From: Merdimonas sp963929015
GTDB lineage: Bacteria; Bacillota; Clostridia; Lachnospirales; Lachnospiraceae
Assembly (NCBI RefSeq): GCF_963929015.1
Contig: NZ_CAWVHE010000009.1
Coordinates: forward strand, 1 to 64,000
DNA: 64,000 nt
Direction of reading: 5' to 3'
Positions 49,718-58,188 of this stretch are shown in pieces. The first letter of the stretch is position 1; each line of letters starts with the position of its first letter. Position numbers and translations under genes: made by a program. Under the pieces are notes generated by a model. That model worked only from the letters and a program-made list of their open reading frames with translations, did no database searches and was not told the origin of the DNA.

Positions 49718-52205
49718 TAACAGGAAGGTTATTGACCGAATGGCAGCGGGTTCCCTGAAGCATAACCGGGGACGTAACCTGATCATTTTTCTTTCCATTG
49801 TGCTGGCGTCCTTTATGTTGTTTTCCATTTTTACGGTGGGGATCACTTATTTTCAGATGCAAAAGGTTCAGAATATCCGGCTGAACGGCGGAGAGTACGA
49901 TGCTGTTCTGTACGGGATCACACCGGAGCAGCGGGAAAAGTGTGAAAACAATCCGGATATCCGCCGGGCAGGAATCCTGGCTTTAAGCGGGTATCTGGAA
50001 TCCACCCAGGGAGACGACACAGTGGAGGCAGCCTGTATCTGGTGTGATCCGGTCTTATGGGATGAGATCATGGCCCCCGCCAGGGAGTGGGTGAAAGGAA
50101 CCTATCCCCAGGAGGAAGATCAGGTTATGGTGACGGAAGAAGGTTTGGAAAAAGCCGGACTGGCCGGACTGACAGTGGGGGATCATTTCCGGGCCGGGTA
50201 CAGGGACGGAGATGGAAACCTCATGGATAAGGAATTTGAGATTTCCGGGATATGGGAAGGGTATGGCACCAAGTCGGCATTTTATGTGTCAGAGGCATTT
50301 TACCTGCAATCCGGTTCTGATATCTCTGAGGTGACATGCGGCAGATATCATCTGGATTTTGATAAAAAGATCATGACAAAGAGCGAGCAGGATGCGTTTA
50401 TCGAAAGCATGGATCTGGGAAAGCAGCAGGCGCTGTTTTTTACCAGTGAGCTGGGGTATTCTTTGCCAATCTTCTTTGGGCTGTGCGGTCTGGCCCTGGT
50501 GACCTGCCTGTGTGCCTACCTGCTGATCTACAATATCCTCTACCTGTCAGTGGCGGGAAATGTGCGGTATTACGGCCTGCTTCAGACGGTGGGGATGACA
50601 GGGCTGCAGATCCGGCGTCTGATCCGCAGACAGATGATGATCCTTGGGTGCAGCGGGATCCTGTGTGGACTTATAACGGGAAGTCTTGTTTCTTTCCTTT
50701 TATTTCCATCGGTGATCCGTGCGCTGGGAATCCGTGCAAGAGAAGCGGGTGAGATACAGATTTCCCTGAATCCCGCGGTTTTGCTTCTCACCGTGGCGCT
50801 GACAGGGCTGACCATTTGCCTGGGGAGCTATAAACCTGTGAAACTTGCGGTATCCATTTCTCCGCTTGAGGCGGCAGGTTACCGGCCGGCGCAGGGGAAG
50901 ATGGGCGGACGCAAGACGAAAAAGGGCAGGCTTCTGCGCCGTATGGCATGGGATCAGATCTGGAAGGATAAAAAGAAGTCTCTGGTGATCATGACGTCTC
51001 TGGCGGCCGGCCTGTCAGTCTTTCTGTGTATCAGTACACTGTTGGAAAGTCAGGCGGCCAGGACCATTGTGACCAATCATATGAATAATGATCTTACGAT
51101 TACCAATGATTCCCTGCGAAAGGAAAATCCGGAAGATCACCGGGATATTCTGACGGCTTCGTTTATGGAAGATCTGGATCATCTGGATGGGGTTTCGGCG
51201 GTGTATCCGCTGTTGTACGGGCAGATCACGGTTCCCTGGGAGCCGGATTTTGCAGAGCAGTGGATGGAGGAATTCTATGCCAAATGGATGATGATTCCCT
51301 ATGAGGAGGACCGGAGCGAATATCAGCAGTACCCGGAAAATTTCGGATCTGTCATTCTGGGAATCAGCGAAGAGGAGTTCCCCTATTTGCAGGAAGTGGT
51401 AGATACGACACTGGACCGGGAAGATTTTCTGTCTGGAAAAAGCTGTGTCCTCTATCGGAACGGGTTGGAACTTACGATGGAAAATCTGGCGGGAACACAG
51501 GTGACCTGTGCAGAATACGGAGACAGCGGGAATACGCGTACGTTTGAGATCGCCGGGTTCACGGACGAAGGGTATTATACCGGCCCCATGCTGGGAGATC
51601 CGCCGACCGTCATCGTAAGCGAGTCCGCAGTCAGGGATTTCCTGGAAAATCCCTGGATCTGCAAGGCTGGCGTGAGATACACGCAGGAATATGATGAAGA
51701 AACGGAAAGCAAAGTGCTCGGCCTGATTCAGAACAGTCCGGATGGAAACGCCCTTTCCTGGGAATCTAAACTGGAAACCCTGCATGAAGTGGAACGCGCG
51801 CAGGGGAATATGCGGGAAGTGGGGCTTGCCATTGCCCTCGTTCTGGCATTCATTGGGATTCTGAATTACATCAATACCGTGACCGGGAATATTCAGAGCC
51901 GGCAGAGGGAACTTGCCATTCTGGAAAGTATCGGCATGACGGACCGGCAGAGGAACCGGCTTCTTGTGACAGAAGGTCTTTTCTATGCGGCGGGCTCGTT
52001 GCTTTTTACCGCCACACTGGGGCTTGGGATCACCTATCTGGTGTACCAGTCCATGAATTATATGATGGTGCCCTTCACAGTGCCGCTTTGGCCGGTGGTG
52101 GGGATGACGTTGTTTATTGTCCTGGTGTGCATAGCGATCCCGCTGGCTGCCGGAAGGTATATGGCGGGAAAAGGAAGTGTGATAGAGCGGGTGCGTTTTT
52201 CATAA
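49704..52205 (+). CDS. FtsX-type ABC permease (cassette 2)
   Basis: About 833 residues from ATG 49704, chosen because MLANNNRKVIDRMAAGSLKHNRGRN lines up with the start of the cassette 1 permease; ATG 49668 is an alternative. It shows the first span (LIIFLSIVLASFMLFSIFTV), an extracellular domain, a central group of spans, a second extracellular domain (about 480-690) and the C-terminal FtsX unit (GLAIALVLAFIGILNYINTV). It works with the ATPase at 48986. Confidence 0.92.
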   Translation: MLANNNRKVIDRMAAGSLKHNRGRNLIIFLSIVLASFMLFSIFTVGITYFQMQKVQNIRLNGGEYDAVLYGITPEQREKCENNPDIRRAGILALSGYLESTQGDDTVEAACIWCDPVLWDEIMAPAREWVKGTYPQEEDQVMVTEEGLEKAGLAGLTVGDHFRAGYRDGDGNLMDKEFEISGIWEGYGTKSAFYVSEAFYLQSGSDISEVTCGRYHLDFDKKIMTKSEQDAFIESMDLGKQQALFFTSELGYSLPIFFGLCGLALVTCLCAYLLIYNILYLSVAGNVRYYGLLQTVGMTGLQIRRLIRRQMMILGCSGILCGLITGSLVSFLLFPSVIRALGIRAREAGEIQISLNPAVLLLTVALTGLTICLGSYKPVKLAVSISPLEAAGYRPAQGKMGGRKTKKGRLLRRMAWDQIWKDKKKSLVIMTSLAAGLSVFLCISTLLESQAARTIVTNHMNNDLTITNDSLRKENPEDHRDILTASFMEDLDHLDGVSAVYPLLYGQITVPWEPDFAEQWMEEFYAKWMMIPYEEDRSEYQQYPENFGSVILGISEEEFPYLQEVVDTTLDREDFLSGKSCVLYRNGLELTMENLAGTQVTCAEYGDSGNTRTFEIAGFTDEGYYTGPMLGDPPTVIVSESAVRDFLENPWICKAGVRYTQEYDEETESKVLGLIQNSPDGNALSWESKLETLHEVERAQGNMREVGLAIALVLAFIGILNYINTVTGNIQSRQRELAILESIGMTDRQRNRLLVTEGLFYAAGSLLFTATLGLGITYLVYQSMNYMMVPFTVPLWPVVGMTLFIVLVCIAIPLAAGRYMAGKGSVIERVRFS

Positions 52206-52285
52206 CAAAGAGCTATCTTTATATAAACAAATGTTGAAAACAAGTTTTGAAACAATGTAGGATGAAAATATTGAATTTTAGAAGA

Positions 52286-52319
52286 AGGACGTGTCCGAAA
52301 GCGGATACGTCCCTTTTTT
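52286..52319 (+). terminator. Terminator of cassette 2
   Basis: GACGTGTCCG-AAAG-CGGATACGTC followed by CCTTTTTT; about 80 bases after the permease stop. Confidence 0.85.
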
Positions 52320-52342
52320 CTGCGCCAGAAACAAAAAATGCG

Positions 52343-52621
52343 CTATGTATTCTGCGCTTTAAATTCCTCGCCCCAGTCCCACATGGCGTCAAGAATGGGC
52401 TTCAGACTCCGGCCAAGTTCTGTCAGGGAATATTCCACCCGCGGGGGAACTTCCGGATAGACCTTGCGGTTTACAAGACCATTGCGTTCCATATCACGAA
52501 GCTGTGCGGTCAGAACTTTCTGCGAAACTGTTCCGATGGATTTCTTTAGTTCGCTGAAGCGCTTTGTACCCGGGAGCAGGTCCCGGAGGATCAATACTTT
52601 CCATTTATCGCCGATCAGCAT
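52343..52621 (-). CDS. HxlR-type regulator, probably N-truncated
   Basis: About 92 residues from ATG 52621: MLIGDKWKVLILRDLLPGTK, RFSELKKSIGTVSQKVLTAQ, LRDMERNGLVNRKVYPEVPP, RVEYSLTELGRSLKPIL, the HxlR winged HTH. Family members normally start about 15-20 residues earlier with a CPVE-type segment; here the sequence before the ATG does not encode it in any frame. A longer frame runs to 52945 but its head is not HxlR-like. Possibly inactive. Confidence 0.75.
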   Translation of the reverse strand: MLIGDKWKVLILRDLLPGTKRFSELKKSIGTVSQKVLTAQLRDMERNGLVNRKVYPEVPPRVEYSLTELGRSLKPILDAMWDWGEEFKAQNT

Positions 52622-52795
52622 ATTGGAGATTCTGAAAGAACCAAATGGCAGAAAAAAATAAAGCCAAAATGCCGAAAAGGGGGTATTAACAAACCTGCCA
52701 TAGTGCGACGGATATGAATCTTTTATAATGGCTTCGCTTATGGTATACTTAAGTTGCCATAGATGAAAATGTTTATGAAAACGAGGTGACTTTGA

Positions 52796-53014
52796 ATGAG
52801 CGAACAGAAACAGAAAATAGGATTTACCGTTGCCTGTGTTGATGAATTTGCCCGGCAGCATAATCTGAGCGCCCGGGAAGCATTCCGCTATCTTTTTCAA
52901 TTCAAAGGCATCGCATTTATTAAAGAAAACTATGATGTAGAGCATACCTTGGATTTTGGTACGATACTGGAAGATTTGAGCGTCCTGTGCCGGAGAAATG
53001 GAGGGTTGCTATGA
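52796..53014 (+). CDS. DUF3791 protein
   Basis: This encodes 72 residues, with GAGGTGA before ATG. KIGFTVACVDEFARQHNLSA, REAFRYLFQFKGIAFIKENY and VEHTLDFGTILEDL match DUF3791, normally encoded just before DUF3990, a putative ADP-ribosyltransferase-like partner. The ATGA overlap with such a start is visible at 53011, but the partner is truncated. Transcription is divergent from the HxlR gene. Confidence 0.85.
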   Translation: MSEQKQKIGFTVACVDEFARQHNLSAREAFRYLFQFKGIAFIKENYDVEHTLDFGTILEDLSVLCRRNGGLL

Positions 53015-53034
53015 AACTGTATCATGGAAGCAAT
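53011..53034 (+). pseudogene. DUF3990 start, truncated
   Basis: ATG at 53011 overlaps the DUF3791 stop and encodes MKLYHGSN, the typical DUF3990 N-terminus; homology stops there and a terminator hairpin follows. A frame goes on to 53154 but only as antisense of the anti-sigma gene. The catalytic body of the protein is lost. Confidence 0.6.
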
Positions 53035-53038
53035 GACT

Positions 53039-53072
53039 GCCCCGGAAATGTTCACATTTCCGGGGCGCTTTT
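53039..53072. terminator. Terminator between DUF3791 and anti-sigma genes
   Basis: A perfect 12-bp stem GCCCCGGAAATG / CATTTCCGGGGC with TTCA loop, then GCTTTT; it serves convergent genes. Confidence 0.85.
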
Positions 53073-53075
53073 GTC

Positions 53076-54062
53076 TTATTTTCTCCCTCTTGTGACCCCG
53101 ATGGCAATGCACAGGATCCCAAGCAGAATACCCGCCGCCAGGAAGAGAAGATAGGTGTTGGCGTTGATGCTCCAGGCGGAGGTCCAGTCGGAAAAGTCAG
53201 CCGCCAGGATGGTGAGCTGCCGTTTATGTTCCGCGATCAGCCCGTAGGCGTCGCTGGAAAATGCCATCCAGATTCCGGTGATCAGGGAGATCAGTCCTGC
53301 TTTGATCCAGGTGTTGGCCGGGAGGTATCTGGCGGTCAGGAAGACGAGCCAAACGCCGCTCATCAGGATCACGCTGATGAGGGTGCCGGCACGCAGCCCC
53401 TCCACTTCCCCGGAGTGATGGCAGACCGTGAAGATGGTAAGGAACAGCCACGCCGTGTCCCAGACCATGGTAAGCAGCGCCTTTTTATCCGACAATACGG
53501 GCGGCAGCGCAAGCCCCCGAATCACAAAAGGAAACAGTGGCACGGAGAGCCCGAAAATGGTGGGGATGGCGAGCAGCAGGAACTGTCCGCCGCCGTTCAT
53601 GCGGTCCACGAAAAAGAGGATCAGAAGCAGGGCAAAGATCCCGGCCAGGATACTCTTTGTCAGTTTCTTCTGTTCTGTCATAAGAGGCACCGCAGTCAAT
53701 GCGGCCACCAGGAGCATGGAGGCGGTTGTCACGGAGAAGACGCCCAGTCCCCCGCCGACGGCTATGGAGAAAAGGAAAGTCAGGATCACCGGGATGAGCA
53801 GCAGGACGCTGATGATAAGCCCGGCTTTCCAGGCGGCGGTCCTCTCTTTTCTGGCGTGCCGTTCCAGGACCTGCCGGGACTCCGTTTCTATGACGCGGTC
53901 CACGGAATGGTCTTTCAGTTCCTCATAGAGAGCCCGGCAGGCTGCACAGTGTTCCAGATGGCGCTGCACCAGCTCTTTGCTGGCAGGCGTACACACATCA
54001 TCATAATATAAGGGAAGCAGATCCTGAATGATCCCGCATTCCGAAAAATTCTTCTTATCCAT
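53076..54062 (-). CDS. Membrane anti-sigma factor with zinc-finger N-terminus
   Basis: This encodes 328 residues. The N-terminal ZAS-type domain (CGIIQDLLPLYYDDVCTPASKELVQRHLEHCAACR, about 7-42, with HxxxCxxC) binds the sigma factor. The rest has about seven to eight hydrophobic spans (AGLIISVLLLIPVILTFLFS, LLLAIPTIFGLSVPLFPFVI, ...AAGILLGILCIAIGV). It overlaps the sigma gene by 8 bases. It presumably holds the sigma at the membrane until a signal arrives. Confidence 0.9.
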   Translation of the reverse strand: MDKKNFSECGIIQDLLPLYYDDVCTPASKELVQRHLEHCAACRALYEELKDHSVDRVIETESRQVLERHARKERTAAWKAGLIISVLLLIPVILTFLFSIAVGGGLGVFSVTTASMLLVAALTAVPLMTEQKKLTKSILAGIFALLLILFFVDRMNGGGQFLLLAIPTIFGLSVPLFPFVIRGLALPPVLSDKKALLTMVWDTAWLFLTIFTVCHHSGEVEGLRAGTLISVILMSGVWLVFLTARYLPANTWIKAGLISLITGIWMAFSSDAYGLIAEHKRQLTILAADFSDWTSAWSINANTYLLFLAAGILLGILCIAIGVTRGRK

Positions 54063-54537
54063 GTTTCTCCATCCTTTCCTGAATTTTCATTCTTGCACGG
54101 TGGTAAGTGACCCTGGCCCAGTTCTCCGTTTTCCCGAAGATAAACCCGATCTGTGAGAAGGGTAGTTCCCCGAACACCCGCAACTGGAAGACTTCCTTGT
54201 AAGGCTCCGGAAGGTCGTGGAGGATCAGGTGGATCTGAAGCGCGGTCTCCTTATCTTCCACCGCGTCCGCCGGATCCTGGCCTCCGCTGACGGCGGCAGC
54301 CTCGTCCAGTTCGGCGGTTTTTCCGGCCTTCCGGTATTCGTCTGCTGCCAGGTGCTTGGCAATGCTGCAAAGCCAGGTGAGTTCGCCGGACCTTTGCGCA
54401 AAGGTCTTTTTGGAGGTCATAGCCCGGTAGAACGTGTTCTGCGTGATCTCTTCCGCCAGCGGCTGATTCCGCACCAGGGTCATCACATAAGAATAGACCT
54501 GCAGATAGTAGGATTGATATAATTTCTCGTAGTCCAG
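54055..54537 (-). CDS. ECF sigma factor, apparent CTG start
   Basis: The frame from 54537 encodes 160 residues, the normal ECF size: LDYEKLYQSYYLQVYSYVMT, LVRNQPLAEEITQNTFYRAM (sigma2), then sigma4 PEPYKEVFQLRVFGELPFSQ, IGFIFGKTENWARVTYHRAR. The only start codon that keeps the conserved N-terminus is CTG at 54537, 7-8 bases after AAGGAGGTGA. ATG 54486 would remove about 17 conserved residues and lacks a ribosome site. It directs transcription of an unknown regulon, opposed by the downstream anti-sigma. Confidence 0.85.
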   Translation of the reverse strand: MDYEKLYQSYYLQVYSYVMTLVRNQPLAEEITQNTFYRAMTSKKTFAQRSGELTWLCSIAKHLAADEYRKAGKTAELDEAAAVSGGQDPADAVEDKETALQIHLILHDLPEPYKEVFQLRVFGELPFSQIGFIFGKTENWARVTYHRARMKIQERMEKHG

Positions 54538-54693
54538 GGCCGCTCACCTCCTTTTTTGTACACCGGTTAGACGGAGTAAGATGGATTTTGTTACAAAAAA
54601 ATGAAAAAATTTTTAACATGAGGAAACGCTATGTTTGTTGTTTCCAGCTTCCTGTTGTGTGATCCCACACAAAGTACGGCTCATATCCGTTAT

Positions 54694-54819
54694 TTATGCT
54701 GTCAATAACCGGTATACTGTTCTTTCCAGTCCATAGGCTGTCAGTGTTTCCTGCATGGTATTTCCAGTGGCGATAGCGCGGTTTTTCAACCGATCTTTCA
54801 CAGATATAGCGCTTATCAT
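54694..54819 (-). pseudogene. AbiEii nucleotidyltransferase, 41-codon stub
   Basis: ATG at 54819 overlaps the AbiEi stop (ATGA). The frame reads MISAISVKDRLKNRAIATGN and then TMQETLTAYGLERTVYRLLT, as at the start of AbiEii toxins (KDRLKN...YGLERxLYRL), then stops. The nucleotidyltransferase core is missing. The neighbouring antitoxin therefore has no local toxin. Confidence 0.7.
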
Positions 54820-55403
54820 ACAAGCACCTCCAGATATTGTCTCATTATCTTATCGCATTTCATGAGCTTTGCATATTGCATAAGTCGGTTCAGATCCCGT
54901 TCTTTTTTCTGGAGATAGGTCACAAGGACTTCCCTGGTCTCTTCAATTCCGACCTTCTCTCTGTAAAATACTATGTCGACGACAGTTTTCTCCATGTCGT
55001 AAATACGAAACTCGTTGTTTCCCTCTTTAACAGTGGTGATTCCCAGTTCATGTCTGTCATTTGTGTAATAATGGATTTCTAGCTGCGGCCAATCGGGTAT
55101 GGTGGATATTCTGGCTTTTCTCGGGATTGCCACATCAACTGCATCAGGAATAAAAGTTGTCAGATCATAATAAACAGCAGCGCTCAACAGACATATTACA
55201 CCGGCTGGGGCGTAAATTTCTGTATAATAGAAATCGGATTCTTCGCCTTGATATTCGGGATTTTCGTAGTATTTTTTGTTCAGTTTAATCAGTTTTCCTT
55301 CGTCAACAAGTTTACGGATTTTATAGGATGAGAATCCTTTGCCTTTAAGTTCGTCTATAGAAAAGAACTTTTGATCTTTTTGAAGGATAGTATCTTTCTC
55401 CAT
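54816..55403 (-). CDS. abiEi: AbiEi antitoxin (type IV), orphan
   Basis: This encodes 195 residues. The N-terminal winged HTH (FFSIDELKGKGFSSYKIRKL, VDEGKLIKLNKKYYENP) is followed by the AbiEi core (YAPAGVICLLSAAVYYDLTT, VDVAIPRKAR, YDMEKTVVDIVFYREKVGIE). In full systems it counters AbiEii and represses the operon. Here only a toxin stub remains. GAGGTGA precedes ATG. Compare the AbiEi-like gene at 44310. Confidence 0.9.
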   Translation of the reverse strand: MEKDTILQKDQKFFSIDELKGKGFSSYKIRKLVDEGKLIKLNKKYYENPEYQGEESDFYYTEIYAPAGVICLLSAAVYYDLTTFIPDAVDVAIPRKARISTIPDWPQLEIHYYTNDRHELGITTVKEGNNEFRIYDMEKTVVDIVFYREKVGIEETREVLVTYLQKKERDLNRLMQYAKLMKCDKIMRQYLEVLV

Positions 55404-55615
55404 TTGTTCACCTCCAGTCTGATAATTTATTGTTTTGCGGCAATATAGAATAATGCCGAATTTTAATTAAATAGTAAAATAAAAAGAAGGAGTTGTCAAT
55501 GAGGTTTTTCGGATCATTTTTGTTTTCCAGGAGGTGGAGTCCATCCTCAGAGTTGACGCTGCGTAAACCCCCGTTGTAAAATGAGGAAAACGCACCGAAT
55601 AAGGAGACCCGCACT

Positions 55616-56299
55616 ATGCAGAAAATCTTGCTCCTGGAGGACGACAGAAACCTGAACCGGGGGATTTCATTAAAATTAGAAAAAGAAGGATATCAGGTGT
55701 TTTCCGCTTTTTCTGTGAAAGAGGCGGAAGAGCTTTTTGACGCGGCAGGGCCGGATCTGATCATCAGTGATGTGAACCTGCCGGACAAGAGCGGCCTGGA
55801 TTTTTGCAGGGAGATCCGGAAGAAAAGCCAGGTGTATCTGATCTTCCTGACGGCTCTGGACTCGGAGGTGGACATGGTAAACGCCTACGATCTGGGGGCG
55901 GACGACTATATCACCAAACCCTTCAGCCTGCTGGTGCTGGTATCTAAAGTGCATGCCCTGATGCGGCGGGCGCGCCAGGCAGGGGAGGAGCAAAAGACAG
56001 AGATCCGCTCCGGGGAGATCCGGGTGTCCTATCAGGATATGCGGGCATACCGCGGCGGGGAAGAGCTTTCCTTAAGCAAAAAGGAACTGCAGCTTCTTCT
56101 GTATTTTATGGAGAACGCAGGGCAGATCCTTTCCAAAGAGCAGATCCTCGAGCATGTGTGGGATGTGGATGGCCAGTTTGTGGACGACAATACGGTTCCG
56201 GTAAATGTAAGCCGGCTGAAGCGAAAGATCGGCGGCGAATGGATTCAGAATGTAAGGGGGATGGGATATCTGTGGATACAGGAAAGTGTAAAAGAATAG
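55616..56299 (+). CDS. OmpR-type response regulator (cassette 3)
   Basis: This encodes 227 residues. Receiver Asp in LIISDVNLPDKSG, Lys in DDYITKPFSL, winged HTH with SKKELQLLLYFMENAGQILS and DDNTVPVNVSRLKRKI. The 3' end overlaps the kinase start by 28 bases. The ribosome site AAGGAG precedes ATG. Confidence 0.94.
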   Translation: MQKILLLEDDRNLNRGISLKLEKEGYQVFSAFSVKEAEELFDAAGPDLIISDVNLPDKSGLDFCREIRKKSQVYLIFLTALDSEVDMVNAYDLGADDYITKPFSLLVLVSKVHALMRRARQAGEEQKTEIRSGEIRVSYQDMRAYRGGEELSLSKKELQLLLYFMENAGQILSKEQILEHVWDVDGQFVDDNTVPVNVSRLKRKIGGEWIQNVRGMGYLWIQESVKE

Positions 56300-57414
56300 C
56301 TCTAGCAGCAGGGCTGTTTTTTCTTGCCCTTCTGGCGGGGCTCTTTCTGACGGAAAGAGCGGCCAGGCAAGCGTATGAGGACACGGCCAGGCAGATGGCG
56401 GCTCTCACCAGGCAGGCGCCTGAGGAGGAGGCTGTGTTTGCCGGGATCCTGACGGGGAAAATAGTAGAAGACAGTGAGGACGCTGTAAAAGCAGGCACGG
56501 AATTGCTGGAGAAATACGGGTATGGACTGAAAGACAGTCTTGAGGGCGGCGCGCTGCCTGGCATGGCGGGCGGTATGGCGCTCATTCTGGCAGCCGGACT
56601 TGCGGCATGTGCAGGTCTTGCCTGGCATAGCATGGGGCTTAAGAGAGAAGCCCGGGAGCGGGCGGACTATCTGGAGGAAAAGCTGAAAGAAGAGACGGTC
56701 CGCAACCAGAAGATGGAGGCGGAACTCCGGCGGGAGGAGCAGGAAACCAAGTCCCTGATCACCGATATTTCCCATCAGCTGAAGACGCCGGTGGCCTCTC
56801 TGAAGATGAGTTATGAGATCGAGGATTCTACAGAGCTTTCAGCGGAAGAAACGGAGGAGTTTCGAAGGAAAGAGCGGGAAGATGTGGAACGGCTGGAACA
56901 TCTTCTCCAGGCATTTACCCAGATGAGCAAGCTGGAGACCGGCATGATCCGGCTGAAGCCGGAGAAGGCGGGTGTGAAGGCGACCCTGGCAAGGGCAGTG
57001 GCCGGCGCATATGCGAAAGCAGTAGATAAAAACATTTCCATTGAAATTGAAGAGTTTACTGACGCCGCGGTTATCCATGATCCGGGCTGGACGGCTGAGG
57101 CGATCGGAAATGTGCTGGACAACGGCGTGAAATACGCGCCGGCCGGCACCTGCATCACCATCCGGATATCAGAGCTGGTCAGCTATGTCATGATAGAGGT
57201 GGAAGACGAAGGTCCGGGGATCCCGGCAGAGGAACAGCCCAGGATCTTCCAGAGATTTTACCGGGGCAAGGCAGAAGCGGTACGAAAGGCGGAGGGCTCC
57301 GGCGTGGGCCTTTACCTTACCAGACGGATCCTGGAAGAGCAGGGCGGAACGGTGTGCGTGAAGAGCGGAAGAACCGGCGGGAGCAAGTTTGTGATCACCC
57401 TGCCGAAAGAATAG
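56272..57414 (+). CDS. Histidine kinase with two spans (cassette 3)
   Basis: About 380 residues from GTG 56272, with AAGGGGG upstream; an earlier in-frame start would be within regulator coding. Two spans (IALAAGLFFLALLAGLFL; GGMALILAAGLAACAGLAW) enclose about 80 extracytoplasmic residues, unlike the kinases of cassettes 1 and 2. HisKA (TDISHQLKTPVASLKMSYEI) and HATPase (NVLDNGVKYAP, DEGPGIPAEE) follow. Confidence 0.9.
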   Translation: MDTGKCKRIALAAGLFFLALLAGLFLTERAARQAYEDTARQMAALTRQAPEEEAVFAGILTGKIVEDSEDAVKAGTELLEKYGYGLKDSLEGGALPGMAGGMALILAAGLAACAGLAWHSMGLKREARERADYLEEKLKEETVRNQKMEAELRREEQETKSLITDISHQLKTPVASLKMSYEIEDSTELSAEETEEFRRKEREDVERLEHLLQAFTQMSKLETGMIRLKPEKAGVKATLARAVAGAYAKAVDKNISIEIEEFTDAAVIHDPGWTAEAIGNVLDNGVKYAPAGTCITIRISELVSYVMIEVEDEGPGIPAEEQPRIFQRFYRGKAEAVRKAEGSGVGLYLTRRILEEQGGTVCVKSGRTGGSKFVITLPKE

Positions 57415-57420
57415 GATTTC

Positions 57421-57457
57421 TTACAAAACTGTTATCTTTTTTGTTACCTTTCTGTAA
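57421..57457 (+). promoter_or_regulatory. TTAC-N6-TGTTA/TGTAA direct repeat
   Basis: TTACAAAACTGTTA (57421-57434) and TTACCTTTCTGTAA (57444-57457), start to start 23 bases (about two turns), lie between the kinase and the ABC genes. OmpR-type regulators often bind such tandem repeats, so this may be the cassette 3 regulator site. Confidence 0.6.
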
Positions 57458-57516
57458 GCTTCGGGCGGTATGCTCTGTACAGAAACAAAGAAGCAGGCAC
57501 AAAGAGGAGGCTTACA

Positions 57517-58188
57517 ATGAAGGCGATTTTAGAGACAAAAGATCTGGTAAAATATTACGGCTCCGGCGATAATCTGGTAAAGGCCATCGACCACACCGAT
57601 ATCCGCGTGGAGCCCGGAGAATTTGTGGCAGTGGTGGGGCGTTCCGGTTCGGGAAAGAGCACGCTTTTGCACATGCTGGGGGGACTGGACCGGCCCGACT
57701 CCGGCAAGGTGCTGGTGGAAGGACGGGACATTTTCCGGTTAAAGGACGACCGGCTGGCAGTGTTCCGCAGGCGGAAGATCGGATTTATCTTCCAGAGTTA
57801 CAATCTGGTGCCGTCCTTAAATGTATGGGAAAATATCGTGCTGCCCATCGGGCTGGACGGCCGGAAAGTGGACCGTGAGTATGTGATGGACATCGTGCAA
57901 AAAATCGGCATGTCAGACCGGCTCCACGCCCTGCCGGGCACCCTGTCCGGGGGACAGCAGCAGCGGGTGGCCATTGCCAGGGCCCTGGCCTCACGCCCGG
58001 CCATCATCCTGGCTGATGAGCCCACAGGCAACCTGGACTCCCGGACGGAGATCGAGGTGGTGAGCCTTCTGAAACACTGCGTGACCGAATACGGGCAGAC
58101 GCTGGTCATGATCACCCACGACGAGACCATTGCCCAGATGGCGGACCGGATGATCGTCATCGAGGACGGGAAGGTGGTGCGGTCATGA
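57517..58188 (+). CDS. ABC transporter ATPase, MacB/LolD type (cassette 3)
   Basis: This encodes 223 residues, ribosome site GAGGAGG. GRSGSGKST, LSGGQQQRVAIARAL, IILADEPTGNLD and MITHDET are present. It is coupled to the permease by ATGA at 58185. Confidence 0.94.
   Translation: MKAILETKDLVKYYGSGDNLVKAIDHTDIRVEPGEFVAVVGRSGSGKSTLLHMLGGLDRPDSGKVLVEGRDIFRLKDDRLAVFRRRKIGFIFQSYNLVPSLNVWENIVLPIGLDGRKVDREYVMDIVQKIGMSDRLHALPGTLSGGQQQRVAIARALASRPAIILADEPTGNLDSRTEIEVVSLLKHCVTEYGQTLVMITHDETIAQMADRMIVIEDGKVVRS

Noticed and set aside
54629..54823. 64-codon frame starting TTG after AbiEi
   Set aside because: The ATGA-coupled frame at 54819 encodes an AbiEii-like start instead; this one is out of frame with no homology.
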